Assembly (NCBI GenBank): GCA_026874595.1
Contig: CM049322.1
Location: 23,037,400-23,101,399 of the forward strand
Direction: 5' to 3'
Source: Sipunculus nudus
Taxonomy: Eukaryota; Annelida; Sipuncula; Golfingiida; Sipunculidae
DNA: 64,000 nt
Below are positions 46,928-61,099 of this stretch, one piece after another. Position numbers and translations under genes: made by a program. Within the stretch, counting starts at the first letter, position 1. Every line of letters starts with the position of its first letter. The notes under the pieces were generated by a model that saw nothing but the letters and a program-made list of their open reading frames with translations, did no database searches and was not told where the DNA came from.

Positions 46928-49900
46928 TTTCGATCATTTAATATTGAGCAGTACCGGTAAACTTTTGAAACGAGAGTGTTGTGAAATACAAACATTTATT
47001 CAATACGACTTTCTTCCTTTCCTATATGTGTGTGTCAAAATTTCAATGTCGTGTCTAAATGTCAGGAGTGGAGATGAAGGATCGATGTACCGTTAAACTC
47101 TTGCTTATATTTATCGAATATTGAATATTTTAACTTGTATCAATGTCTGTCTGGACTAAACAGTTTCTAGCATTCACATAAAATTTTACCGATAACGAGA
47201 CAGGCCAACTCTAAATCTAGTTCAGACAGGATGTGACGGAAAGAGGTCACGTGTGACGTAGAATCAAAACATCTCTGCCCTGTAATGTTTATTCACTGAC
47301 GTTTCTCCAAACAGTCTCTGGCAATCTCAGTGCAAACTAAGTACAGAATTTACAAAACACTATGCTTGCAGCTTTGAGGAAAAGCTGTTCCTTTCATTTG
47401 TACAAAAGCATAAAAACGCGGCATATAGACATTATTTTACCCAAATGTAAAAATTTATGACTGAATGCATTATAACGCTTAAAGCATGAAGTTTAACTGC
47501 TTTTTATCACCAGATACTGAAATAAAAATAGCCCATGTATAATAAGCAGGATCTTGTGCAATGTACTATCTGTAATCATGGATATCAACCTCACTTACGT
47601 CAGAGGTCCCGCCAACCAACTCCCAGGTAACACAGGAGAGGTGCAACATAAAAGATATCAACTTACACCACTGTCAGAGGAACAGCCATCCATCTTGGAC
47701 GCCATGCTAACGCACCAGGTGATCGGGGGTGAGGTTGTCTATCCTGGTGTTTTCATCAAGACGACTGGCTCATCTTATTTTCCTGTTCAAAGACAAAAAC
47801 ACGCTCTTTTCAAGATACCCACCCGACATGACAAGCATTTTTATACGCTCCGATATTCATTTTGTAGTCTTGAAATGACATGAACACATATAATTTGTTC
47901 TTGTGAATCTGGCAGATCTGAAAATCTAGTAATCATGAATAACTTATGGAATTGGTTGTTTGGTATGTAATCTGTCAGCCAGACATTACCCATCAGAAAA
48001 TGTCTCAGGCAGATCCGAGTTCTTCATTATACCACCAGGTAAAAAGTCCTTATTTCATTAAATGTCAATTTTAATCCTCCAAGATACTTCCTTTTTAATT
48101 CCTTTTAACTCACATAAATGAAATCAATCTGAACTCCCTGATGCATATCCTGATTTGCGATCAGCCTTTCATACCGCTGACATGCTCATATTGTTTTTGT
48201 TATTAAAGTTTCCTTATTTAATTCATTTGGTTCACAGTCGGCATTTTTCTCTGACTCAACAAAACAGATCCAATCATTCTTTATTCCCTGATTAATGTAT
48301 AAAAAATCATTTCCAGGAAAAACACAGATGGAAAAAGAATGTCGACTTTAAAAAATATTTCTGATGGACCAGAAAACATATCCCTAATGAGAATTTTGTA
48401 CGTTTATTCTTTGGCTTTGCTCGACTGAAAAAACTGCTAACAGTGACTGATATGATTCTCCTAATCACAAGATTCTGCTATTTCTGAAAGGCATATTTTA
48501 CATTTGCTTAAACAGAGCTTTTAAAACAAGTTTGATCACTTAAAATTGAAATTATACGCTTTAATGCACCCATCCTAATAATTCCATGCGTCTGCATCGG
48601 ATTATGTCATTTATATAGATTTTTTTATTTTTTTTTAGTTTATATGACACTAATATATTTATGACACTTTACCGAGTCTGAATTAATTAGATTATGTAGT
48701 GATGATGTTTATATCAGTGTTATAAATATTAATAAAAAAACGAATTATTAGGTTCACACAGATTATCATAAAATATGAGGGAATGATGCCACATCGAAAA
48801 TACTATTTTCAATAATTATGTGATAAAATTTGTTGTTATTATTGTATATTAGGTACTCCGATGATTAAGTCTTTTTACTTTGCTAGATGTAACATTCTGA
48901 CACAAAAATAGAGTCAATATCTCAAGTTAAATGCTATGTGTAATCCTGTCAAAGTTTTAAAAGGAATGAAGGGGAAACCATACATTTTACAACAGGTTTA
49001 ACCTCTGATTTCTACTATCATTTCAGCCTGTTTAAAATGTTTAGTTACGATATAAATAACCAATAAATGAAAATAAAAACAAATTCTGACAAAAAAAATA
49101 AAAATCACCTATTTCGGTTGCGGGTTGAAACTAATTCAAAGGCCTTTAGGTTTCATTTTCCTGTAACTACTTGCGACTGCGTGTTTTAGTTAAAAAAAAG
49201 GCAAATCTGATCTAACCAAAGGCCATTCAACGGAAGAGAACTGTAAGCTATGTCCAGTCAGCAGGAGTTGTGGAAGTCCTGTGTATGCATTCAATCCCGC
49301 AGGATTAATTAGTGAAATACAGGGCCATCAATGAACCCCCCCCCCCCCCCCGTCTTATAAAGAACAAATCCCTACAAGATAAAGCTGACGATGTCTGTCT
49401 TCTACCAACCATGTCGAGTTTTAGGTCACTGAGAACAATACCTCAGGAAACAAAACTTTTTTGGCTATTTCTATTTCCAATTTAGATTTCTCCAGATAGA
49501 TATAATTTGTGCAGAGAAGGCAAAAGGCAAACGCACTTAATGAACTAAGCTCTCTATAGCCGTACAGTGATAGGTTTTTACCAGAAATGTGTAGCTATAT
49601 ATATTGCACTGAATATTTTGACTGAAGACAATCTTAATGATAATTTCATTTATTACTGTTTTTGTCGATGACAATTATGTTTTTCTTGCAACTCAAACCA
49701 AAGTGGCAAAATCTTTGTATGACCCTTCAAATGCAGATTTTTTTTAAAATTTAGAAATGGTGAATGCGAACTGTTGTATTTGTTTCTGTTGCTAGAACTA
49801 TTAAATTCGTAAAAATTAAAAGAGTCATTGTTACAAATTCTCAATGTCTAAGGTCAGAGCCCATCATGTGTTATGGCCTATTTCAAATAAAAATATTTCT

Positions 49901-51298
49901 ATTTTTCAGAAACACCCTGTATTCCTGTACATTATATTGTGAAATTCATAATAAAGATTTCTTTCTGCAAGTCATTCCTACACACTTTGGTCATTTTCCT
50001 TTACAAAAAAATGGATAAAGTGTGGAATAAATGGACGTTTTTAATAAAGCTTACTTTTATTATCCAAAAGATCATTATATTACATGTCATTATTTCTATT
50101 TATATATTTATAATTATTCAGGTATTTTACGATTTGTAATAAAACAATCTTAAAAGAAAGGGAAAGTGATTTACATAAAATCCAATGAAGTAATTAAGCA
50201 AAATAAAGTTTACCTTAGTTGTAATATCTCTTCTTAAACAAAGTCTCTTATGGAGAAGTATAATCTGTCTTGTAGACTAAAGTGACAAAATTAATAGATG
50301 GTGTTAACCTTAAATCCCTGTGTGTCCATGCTTACTTATTCTGGATAAGCCGGCACAGGTCACCCTGTAGCACAACTCTAAAGGTTATTAAAACAAGATT
50401 CTGTTCCAGAACTTACCTATATAAGAAATGCACAACATGTGTACTAAATCTGTCTGCCTTACTAATTTTTCTCAGAGTTGTTTAAAGGGGAACAAAGGAA
50501 AGCCACACACTGAATCAGATTTTTTTTATAGTGTCGCACAACTTGCTAATACTTCGAGTCTACAGGGATATTCATATGAGACCAGCCATCAATCATTGGT
50601 ATTTTATATTTGATATGGGCTTGAGTCACTCATCAATCACTCAAGCAGACAGCTTGTTACAGTGTATTTATATATCCTGCTGATTTTACAAGAAAAACTC
50701 AAATTGCCAACTAACTTTATGACCCAGGATGCAAAAAAAAATATTTTCCCTAGTAGCTTTCTGTGTGGCAAACGTACACACAGTCAGGTTTTCTACTGAA
50801 TATACAAACAGTTATTAGGCCAAGGAGAGCATACATGTATTTCATACAATTCCCTTCGGAAAATTTTATAAATTCTACAAATAACACTGAATCATCTGTG
50901 ATGTTATAAACATATACAGAGAACTGCAAGTCTTGCTTTACATGTGTTCAAATCCTTTCTTATATCTTATAGAGATAAAGAGATTATTTAAGTTAAACGC
51001 AGTTCATCATCAGATTTGACCCAGCGATTTCCAGAATTCACTGGATGACAATGTCCTGGTCTCTTCCTAGATGACTGTGGGTTATTCCAGGTATATACAG
51101 ACAAAATGCTGTCTGTGCTTTCTAGTGCAATATCAGGAAATAATGATAATACTGTCAGTACATGGATTCCTAGCAGCTCAACAACGAGTACAGAGAGGAA
51201 TGTATGCCAATTTAACAACAGATTATAGCAAGTTATTAGCCATTTAAACATTGATAATGCCAGCCATGACAGTACTGCATGGGGCATTGTTGACCTGA
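46928..51298. other. Intergenic region, no gene recognised
   Basis: AT-rich sequence with a poly-C run at about 49337-49352. The ORFs present are short and unremarkable. Confidence 0.5.
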
Positions 51299-51503
51299 AT
51301 ATCTTGATTATCAATATAGTCACAATGTAAAATACCTAAAATATCTTGATTATCAGTAGAGACACAATGTAAAATACTTAAAATATATTGATTACCAGAA
51401 CAGACACAATGTAAAATACCTAAAATATATTGATTACCAGAACAGACACAATGTAAAATACCTAAAATATATTGGTTATCAGTATTAACACAATGTTAAA
51501 TGC
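51299..51503 (+). repeat. Five-copy 42-bp tandem repeat
   Basis: Units start at 51299, 51341, 51383, 51425 and 51467. Each carries TTGATTAYCAG and CACAATGTAAAATACCTAAA. Units 3 and 4 are identical; unit 5 is truncated and diverged. Confidence 0.92.
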
Positions 51504-52731
51504 ATATCCCCCGCGTCTCCACTTGCTTACAGATGGCATTATTAACTTCTTAACCATTATGTATTGATTGAATTACCCAAAAATACAGGAACCCACTTGC
51601 AACAATCTACATTTAAAATTTTCATATGTACTTTTTATTTTTACAGTATAAGTTATGCAGCACAGAACCTGAGAAGAATACTAACTACTAAAATACCGGT
51701 AATGCAGTCGGCTTGTACTTAGAGAACTCGGGATCCAAGCTTCAATTTATAATTCATCCTATAAACACCACCAATTGCTGACTAACTTACACATGATTGG
51801 TGTAAAACATTATATACATTAAATAATTACTGATGAGTAAAAGAAACTAACCTTTAGTATGAATATGCAGTCATTCTGCAATCTCATTAAAATATATCTT
51901 AGAATATCAAAGACATTTTCAGTTCCTGTCATGTTTACTGGTATCATAGACCGAGCTTGTAATGCTATTGCCTTAGAAACTAATGATTTTACATTTTAGC
52001 CTACCCCTTGATAAATGTTAACTGTACCCAGCGACTCTCACATCGGCCATCTGTTGATAAATTATGTTTGACTAGACCTTGGCTTTTTGCTGTGAGAGGA
52101 ACCACATGCTCTAACTGACTGTGCATGTGTTAAAATAAATGAAAGCTTGATGGAAAATCATGCAAGTCCGCAAAAACTGACAGCAAGTACGAGCACTGCT
52201 CATTATCATACAAAGTATATTTTTTTAGTGTACATTTAACTAACAGCTTCTGACAGAAACCTTTGTTGTATGGGTTTCTCATAGGCACCGTTCAGTTTTG
52301 CAACAAATTCTAATGTTCAATATCTTGTTAACATTTTAGTACAACTAAATGAGATTTATCATTACAAAAACATGAATGTATCAATGTGTAGACTTGCTGA
52401 AGCTTGTCATAGTGAATACAAGAGTGCTTCCTCAAAAGATGCTGGGCTGACATCATTTTAATAATGAATGTGACAGAATAGCCCAGTTCACTCAGATGTT
52501 GAAAAATGCAACTGTAATCAACTGGATGTATATATACCAATACCATGCATCATAAATGACATCACAAGTCTCACACAGTTGTAAACCATGTGAACAATTT
52601 TTCACACATAAATAAATATCTACATGCATGACTGAGTTAACACAGAGGGAAACATTAAAACTGAAATGACAAGCACAGGGAAGCTGGGATATATCACAAT
52701 ACATACATTTTAATCAAAGGTTATATTCCTG

Positions 52732-52802
52732 GAGCAGGCTTATACACACTGACAAATCCCAGCCCATGCTGGGGGCCAGGGATTATTACATGTAACCTGC
52801 TC
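52732..52802. repeat. 71-nt imperfect foldback
   Basis: GAGCAGGCTTA (52732-52742) pairs with TAACCTGCTC (52793-52802). Inside are AATCCC with GGGATT, and an alternative inner hairpin CCCAGC-CCAT-GCTGGG. The size is like a small-RNA precursor or a miniature-element remnant. No further support. Confidence 0.4.
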
Positions 52803-55800
52803 AGCTCCTATACGGCTGTTTTATTACAGGACTGCCCTCTAGCATCCAAACTACGGCTGTCAGTCACTTGACAGTCCTCTCAGCAGCTTTCTGTGTCAGC
52901 CATACAGCTTTAACATAATGCCCTACAACCCTGAAAGAAGATTATTCTGGGTTTATGTTAGACTTCCAGGAAGAGCTGTAGAGTTTTCTTACCTTAATTA
53001 TTGTATTATGGTTTGTGTAGGTACTGCACTAATCGAACTCTCTACCTTAATTCATATGTTAACAAGGTAATCTTCAGTAATTACTTGAAAGAGTTATTGA
53101 GTCAATATTTGAAACTGACTGCCTTTCATTCCACTGTTAATTTTATCCATATATTTTTAAAATACTTATGTTCTGGCTGATACTTGCTTTGAATGAGGGA
53201 CTCTTAATACGCGACGCTTCCAAATCACTTTCAAGATCTTAACTTTCTGCATTAAGCACGATATCATCATTATTATGTTACAACAAATGCAATTTTACAC
53301 AAAGGAAATATGGAAATGTATATTATTTTAATTCCATACTTGCATGTCACGGTTTCTCCCTAATTCACCTTGAGTGACAGCTAATTAACATACCACAGGC
53401 AGTTCATTAACAAGAACACAATTTAATTAATTATCAAGGACACCGTATGCACAGCAAAATGTGCATGCTAGTCTCAAGCTTGGTAAAGACAGGTTACAGA
53501 GTGCAAAACGCATGCTGCAGGATTTCTTTGTACTGTTTAAACATGATTATTCTTAAGAAAAGTAAATCTCATGAACTCATGTTCATTCAAGGGGAATTCA
53601 CCTTATAAGGAAATAAAGAAAATATCTTCCATATGGCCTCATGCCTTTGTTGGATGGTTCGTTATACATAGCCGTGTCATTCACATCATAACCGTAGCTC
53701 GGTACTCAGTACACGGCCTTGGAACAAATCACATGGCTCCCTGCACTCCGTCAGCTCTGCTGGAATAGTCGTCCTCTACTAGTATTGATTGCTCGTCTTT
53801 CTCACGATAATATGACTGAAGAAGAATACTTGTTCTGTATATTTGCTTTTTTCACTGAGATATGTAGCTGATATCTGACGTGACCTGTCAATGTCCTCCC
53901 CCCTTTTTATATATAATATCTCTGATGCTTTTAAAGAAAATTAATGTATGGTGCTGCTGGTTTAGTTTTGAGTATATTTCAATCACATATCGACCATTTT
54001 TGTTTCTGTCAAACTAAGGAACTATTTATTGATAAACAGTGTTTAAAACTTTAAATTTAATTGACATGTTCCCTGTTTGAAATCACAATTTATCTGAATG
54101 TTAAAATAAATAGGCACGGTTTTTAATGATACAGTACACAACTCTCTAATGGCACGGACTATAAATCACCACAAATATGATTATAAAGACAAATGTCTGT
54201 GGTACTACAACCAACATGGAGGATGTTGTTAAATATTGCTGACTCATCCATCATTAATCTTGTCTCTCCGTTCATTGTCCCCGACCATTCCCTGGAGGAT
54301 GATGGAAAGCTGCCATGTGCGGAGTGTGGCCACTTTAAAACGGTTGGTCAAGGACATTAGTAAAGGTTCAATTCACAGGCAGGCTCACTGGATCTCTGTA
54401 CATGTTTGAAATATGTGCACCTGTATTCAGTAAATGCTGAGTGGCAACCTTGAGTGGGTAACTTTCCTCTGTCATTAGTGCTTTAAATTAAAATAATACA
54501 TATGTTAAATTTGTCCCTTTGTCCATTACTTTTTGTCTGTGCATCTGTCTGTATATCTCTCTAATTCATAATTTCTTTCCAAAAAAAGAATTCACAATGA
54601 TTTAATTCACAATGACTTCTGCGTCTGATGTGACACTCAGAGATCAAAATCAATGTAGTTAACAAGCTCATTTCTATAGATCCAATCATTCACTGAATCT
54701 TTGGAGAAACAGATTTAAACATACACTTTTATGGTATTAATGGGTTATGCTTTGTTTAAAACCTTTCATGTGGGCATAAATACACGTACACTGTGAACTT
54801 ATTACTGGGAACAAACATTAAAGCATTCTCTCCATTGCCTCATTTCAATATGACGTGGCTAGAACCAATGACTCATTAACCAAGTCCATTAAAGGTTTCA
54901 CAGACTCATGAATTGTTGCCCTGGAGCTAATGACCCCAGGCCAAAAGGTCAAGGCCAGTTGGTGAAGGCCATTCATTTATACCAGGATATTGATCTCTTA
55001 TGATTCCCACAGACTGATGACAGTGACGAAAAAATCCCACTTTACCATGCATAAACCAATGTAAAAAATAGCAGCCCTGGGTGTTCATATTATAAATATG
55101 ACCAGAAGAGGCATTTTCATAGAATGTTATACACCAATCAATATCCATCATTCATCCATAGAAAATGTTAAAATGGAGTCACATTAAATCATAGAAATTC
55201 ACTTTGTTTAAGATTAAATTAAAACCTCAATAAATAAAGAAATATTTACAAGTTGTTCAAAGAGGAAGGAGATATGTCTTTTATAGATTTCACTGTCAAC
55301 AAACTAATTATAAAATCAAGAATAAACATTACTTGACACATTTAGCTTCTGTTGCAAGTTTGGTTGAATTGGAGGCTTGAATGTAATTAAAAACAATAAC
55401 TTTAAAAGCAAAATTTACAAAATAGGGAATCTAGAACAAATGTGAAAGGAGAGTGATAAAAATAACAGGGATAGATGAGATGTTCAGGAAAACTTGTGAG
55501 CATGCCTTGTCCTACCTGCTGGACCAGGCTGGTCTCATAATTTCAATTGAAAGAGTAAAAGGCATTTGTAAAAGAGTTATGTGAACTCTGTGTGGATGTC
55601 ATTCAGATATATCACATTAACAACAGAATTAGAAATTTTCAAAAGCCTGAAGCAACCTTGGTAGTTTGGTTGAGGTTGCCATAAATTACTTGTAGCTGCA
55701 TACATTCTATGTTCACCTTGTTGCACACTAGACTTAGTCAAAACAGAACTTCTTAAAATATCATGCAAAAACTGATATAACAAACAGTTACTTGTCCAAT

Positions 55801-57747
55801 TTTCAAAATATGCATGGCAAATCTCTGAACAAACAATCATTAAATATTTTCCAGTATGTTCATATTTATTGATCAAATTTTTAAATAAAACAATGTCACA
55901 AGAATATCAACTTTATATTACTTGGTTCTTTAATTTTTCACATAAGCATATATGACTTTCAAATGTGCACATGACAAACACAGAGTATTCAAGAATTAGC
56001 ATTAGCTAAAAAGAATATTAAAGTGATCTGTCCATGGCTTAACAAGCCAGTGACCTCCAACATTTCATTAGCTTAATATTAAATTATTACACTAATCACT
56101 CAACAGCTTAAGGAAAAATATCAGACCACCTTATCAATGGATTATTATTGAAATATTCCCTTATTCATCACCAGATTACTGAAGAAATATCACCCTGTAG
56201 GTCTCTGTTGGCAAATTAGTCAAAAAGCAAGTTTGTTGTCCTCAATATGGAAAAAAAAGAAATAAATGCTAAAATCCAGGTTGTTATGGAAAAAGAAAGT
56301 TCTTAAACTAGGGCTGAATGCTGAGGAGTTAGGAGTTATATTATAACCAGAGAGTAAAACACCCCGGTTAAACAGCCCTTGGAATGACTCATGCTGGGTT
56401 TTACATAATCTGAATTTAATACAGGTTAAATAAATAGTACTTGTATTTTATTATTGTATTTTGCTTAAATTACATTTTTCCAGTAACAGAGCAAACTTAC
56501 TGTAAAACAGAAATGTCACAGACATTTTTTGATCAGGAATATAATATTATTAGAGACAAAAAGCCTAATGTATCTCCCCATTTGTGTGAAGAGGACAGGT
56601 ATGCATGAACATTAAAAGCTTGTCTTATGACCGGCTAAGTATAGCAACCACCTTCTATAAATGTCAAATTGTTTTAAGGTCTAAATTTTGTTCGCTCTTA
56701 ATGTCAGACCTAGCTTAGACAACCACCTTGAACATGTGACCCCTTCACTGAGGTCCCATTGGTGGTCATAATTTCAAGTATTACTGTATTACAAGGTTTA
56801 AAAGATATAACAGTCTTACAGATATCTGTATACATTTTAAAAGTTTAAAATGCTGTGTCCCGTTGTTCAGGTTTCTTCAAACTTTCTCGGAGTCTAATTA
56901 ATCTCCCATGTACTCTGGCTGCCACCAACTGATCAACCAGAGCTGTAAATCTACAGTAATCTTATCACTAAATAACCTTGTTATCTGTACCTTCATAATG
57001 CTCCAGGCAGGACCGGATGCTCTCCAATATGAATATTTATAACTGCCCTCTTGGCTTGGCAGTTTCATCATGGTGGCCAGACAAACTTTATCTGCAGTGA
57101 ACGGAGAGTCAACATGGCCTGTGATATGTAATCTGGTGTTACAGAAACAGCCATGTTCCAATGTCCTCAACCCAGTTCATCAGGTGTCAGGAGAGAACCA
57201 CTTCAATTTGGTCGCTTAACAGTTCTTATTTATCATCAATGCCTCAACCATTCTAGGTTGAAAAATATCAGTAAAACTAACACTCTGCATTTGAAATAAA
57301 GACTAAATGAGTCTTTACTGCACCTCCTATATCTTGATTAGTTAACATGTGCTATATCCTGTCAGACCTTACATTTACTGTCATGAAGCTTCAGTCATTT
57401 ATATATTTATCAGAAAGCGTTTAAAGTTTACAGTGAAAGTGCATTAAGCAGAGTATTAAACATCTCTTCATGTAATTTTCTGATGAAAGGCACAACAAAC
57501 TGTCTCATATACAACTAGATTTCTATGTACCTGACAGAGAGTGGTAAACTGCTTTAAGGGACATTTTAACTTAAACAAAGAATTCATAATCCAGTATTGG
57601 TTATTGAAAGTCTCAATATATTCTATATGTGCGTGTGCATTGATGTACATGTATATGTTTACATGTGTGACAGATTTTAAAGATATTTGATACAGAACTT
57701 AATGTACACTGAATTTTTATCCAATTTAAGAACTTTATTCAATGGCT

Positions 57748-57799
57748 GCTGTAATCTATAGTTAGATCCATTATGCATCACATAACGATAGATTACAGC
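57748..57799. repeat. 17-bp-stem hairpin
   Basis: GCTGTAATCTATAGTTA (57748-57764) and TAACGATAGATTACAGC (57783-57799) are inverted copies with one mismatch and an 18-nt loop. This could be the residue of a terminal-inverted-repeat element or a structured RNA. Confidence 0.6.
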
Positions 57800-59759
57800 G
57801 AGACCTACATGGTCCATTGTTTCAAATTAGCAGGGAACACTAAATAATCAAGTATTTGGAATGACTTCAGCTAAGCTGGTTTTGTTGGGCTGACGGAAAT
57901 CAGAATGAGAGCAGTGATCACTCAGCCCACGCAGGAGCTGCACCTGGTCAGGTACATGATATACACTCTTACTGTGACACGCATCTGATCCTATGGATCA
58001 GGTGTTTCAGACAAAGGTCCAATCAAAGAGTGTACACTCAGCTAGAACCCCAGATGGTTTATCATAGTATCCTCCAGACATAAAAATTTAGTGTACTTTT
58101 AAAAGGAAAAGAAACTGATTTGTCCAGGGGCTTCCACAAAAACTTTAGGATACAGAGACACTGATCAACAAGATATTGTAACAATGAACAATCACCTGCC
58201 TAACTGGAATGTGGAAAAAATGTGTACTCTGGCTTATAATGGCATATGAAAAGTGGCAAAATTACTTGGTTCAGAATTTATAATAAAGCACAAAATAAAC
58301 CAATAATTCACTAAGGCTTAATCAGGTGAGGAGACCCATATAATAGACATGCATGTTACTTATAATTGGAACTGAAAAAGGGATTTTGAGATGTTGCATG
58401 GCATAGGAAATGTTCAAGGCAAAATTGAAAAATATTTATTTAAGAAAAAAATTGAAAAAATAACCCCTAAAATCAAATTATGTATGACCAACACTTATTA
58501 AAGTGAGGGTACAGCTTCAATGGCAATCAGAAATAGATCTATCTATGTAATGATTTCTTAAGATACTATTTAAGCCACATGTGAAATATTGAGGTGAGAA
58601 CTGGAAAGTTTATGACAAAATTAGAATATCAAATAGCCAGTCCAAAACCAAATCAGGTGAGGAGATATGATACACTTACCATGATACTTTGAAGTGGATT
58701 CATAAATGTTATATAGATCTTGCTTCACAATAGTTTACAGAAGAATGAATGGACTGAATGACAGAGAGACATCAGTGACATATAAAAGACCTCAAACATG
58801 GAGGGGGGGGGGGTTATCAACAACCCCCTAGCACAGGTAAACCAATGTGCCAGGACTGTAGTAGTCTTTTTACTTAACTCTGGATTGCATAAGTATCAAG
58901 AAGAAAACAGTGCAAGACAAAAAAAATCATGACCAATTTTTCTGTTAAGCATTGCTTTTTGGCAATTATGCATATATAGCGACATTATCAATATAGCTAG
59001 GACTGCACTTTTTTTCTTCATTTTCATATATGTGGCAAGGAATTTACACATTTACTTCTGCATGCATAAACATTTGTTTGTGTCTCTTGCTTGTTTTATT
59101 TGTTAAAGAAAACCAAAGTGCAACCATTCGTTTAGTATTAATATAAAGAAAATTGTAAACGTCAAGTGAAAAGATGAAAATAAACAATCTGGATCCTATT
59201 AACATTAGTTCAAGTTTAAAATATCATTCCAAAAGATTACCTTTATATTACTGAGCAGCCTGTACAAGTCTGTACTCAGTCTTACTTTAGTCTTTGTTAA
59301 TTGAATTGGTCTGTGAAGTATCCAATGTGTATATATTAAATCTAATTAATAGTGCTTTGAGGTTGTACAACTTTAAAGGTCTCTGGAGGATTCACTATTC
59401 CAATAAATAATTCATCTCTAACATGCCTGGTCACCAAGCTAAACTGGATCCCATTACTACACCATTATTTGAGACCATCATCATGCCAGAGTTAGTGAAT
59501 TTACATACCCAAGAAAGACTAAATGACTGGATATTATCACAGCTACAGTGGTATGAACAAAAGAGGAAATAAAAATGCCCTGGGTGCCTGTAACTGACCA
59601 TGCTGTTTTGTTATGTAAACAAGCCAGTGATGTCTCCTTCCCACCAGTATTTGATATACTAGATGTGGTCGGACAATAGTCTTCAGAGGGCCTTGCATTT
59701 CTGGTAGTGGTGGGCTAGTTTACATATGGGTAAAAAGTTTAGTTTAAAGTTTCAAAATA

Positions 59760-60115
59760 TGACTAACAGAAACAGGTTTTTATCAATATGCATGAGGGAC
59801 AAAACGCTTCTTGTTCAAATCTTATTTAAGGAGATATGTCTGATTTAATTTCTGCAAAACAAAATCTCCGATTGCGGTCTGACTGCCATATTGGATTTTT
59901 GACAGATGTGTAATTTAACGGGGATGGAGCCCTCAGGGGTACAAATCATCCCTGTGAATTTCAGAAAGATCAAGCATGTTGTTGTTGAGATATTGTGTGC
60001 GAAAAAAGCGTCACTGATGAAAGGGCGGATGGACGGAAAGACAGTAGATTGGAAGGATGGACAGACTGACACGGTGATCACTAAAGGGCACCGCTTGTCA
60101 AGCCAGGCCCCAATA
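59760..60115 (+). repeat. Probable dispersed-repeat fragment with GGACGG/GACAGACTGAC tract
   Basis: The stretch ends with GGATGGACGGAAAGACAG and GGATGGACAGACTGACACGG, then TGATCACTAAAGGGCACC. The left end of the 20.4-kb element, read on the minus strand, has a similar TCCGTC-type tract next to AGTGATCGCTATAG. A related repeat class is likely. The ORF over it is not protein-like. Confidence 0.45.
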
Positions 60116-60399
60116 ATCCTGTATTACTCTGTGCCTCCTGTGGTCTTATGAGAATGCACCACAGTCATATTATGTTATGTAAACATTCAAAAATTATACA
60201 GAAGTGAAAATGTAAAAAGAAATTAAAACTAAATTACAGAAACAAAATAAAACAATGGTGGAAAGGCAATTTTTTTTACCTTTTATCATATTACATTTTT
60301 TTTAATTCATTTTAAATTCTTATGACAACAAAACAATACCAGAAGAGTTTGTTAAACTAAGTTCAAATTATATATGATGTTTTTTGAGTTATACAATAC

Positions 60400-60660
60400 A
60401 TGATGTCATGCATGACCTGTAAATGTAAACACTGTAATATGCTTACTGAGGTTGATCCACTAATCGTGTTGTCCAGCAAGGAGTGTTATTTACATAGCGA
60501 GCCCCACTTTGGTTACACACTGAAGAAAGCCCGGTCATCTGATACGTGTTGGCTGGACTTCAACAGGAGCAAGGACCCTGTCAGCCCGATTCTCGACCAT
60601 CACACATACACCTCCAATCAGTGCTGCCCCCTGCCTGTCATGGGCAACTTTACCTGAGCA
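60400..60660 (+). CDS. Candidate short cysteine-rich ORF (85 aa), uncertain
   Basis: An ATG ORF encoding a cysteine-rich peptide with CKCKHC, KECYLHSEPHFG and NQCCPLP. The 3' half is higher in GC than its surroundings and has mixed, non-repetitive codons. No signal peptide, splice site or poly(A) signal clearly supports it. It could be a fragment of an unseen gene or a chance ORF. Confidence 0.15.
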
Positions 60661-61099
60661 CTTCATGTTTACTTTAATTAAAAGGTCTCTAAAAATCAAA
60701 TGAGGAAATAAAGCAAAGACATCGGGACTATTATTGTAATCATCTGGTTATAACTACACAACTTGGGCATTGTTTCATGATTTGGGTTTAGATCTTGAGT
60801 GCTGGAATGTTTTGAATGCAGAGACAATATATGGCATTAGAACAAATATAAACCTTAAATTCTAAATGCTGATTAGGCAGTTGACTGGAGGGACCATGAA
60901 CAGTATTCCACATGGCTTCATACCTTCCTTTTTTCAGGATGTATATAAATACAGAGAAGAAACAGTCATGAGTATTTCTTTCATTATGTGGTGAAGCTAT
61001 GAGAATCCAACATATAGACCATGATGCTGGAGATAGGCAGAGCCATTCCAGAGGAGTTGGGGGGGGGGGATATTTGAAGAGAAAGACTGCAATGCCTGG

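Larger units (their letters stand above)
51505..59760. other. Intergenic region, no gene recognised
   Basis: AT-rich, with two notable foldbacks (listed separately). Near-repeated ATCAGGTGAGGAGA blocks lie at about 58322 and 58652. A poly-G run is at about 58802-58812. No coding exon can be supported. Confidence 0.5.

Noticed and set aside
59906-60151. 81-codon ORF with Lys/Asp-rich middle
   Set aside because: Lies across the GGACGG/GACAGAC repeat tract of a dispersed element.
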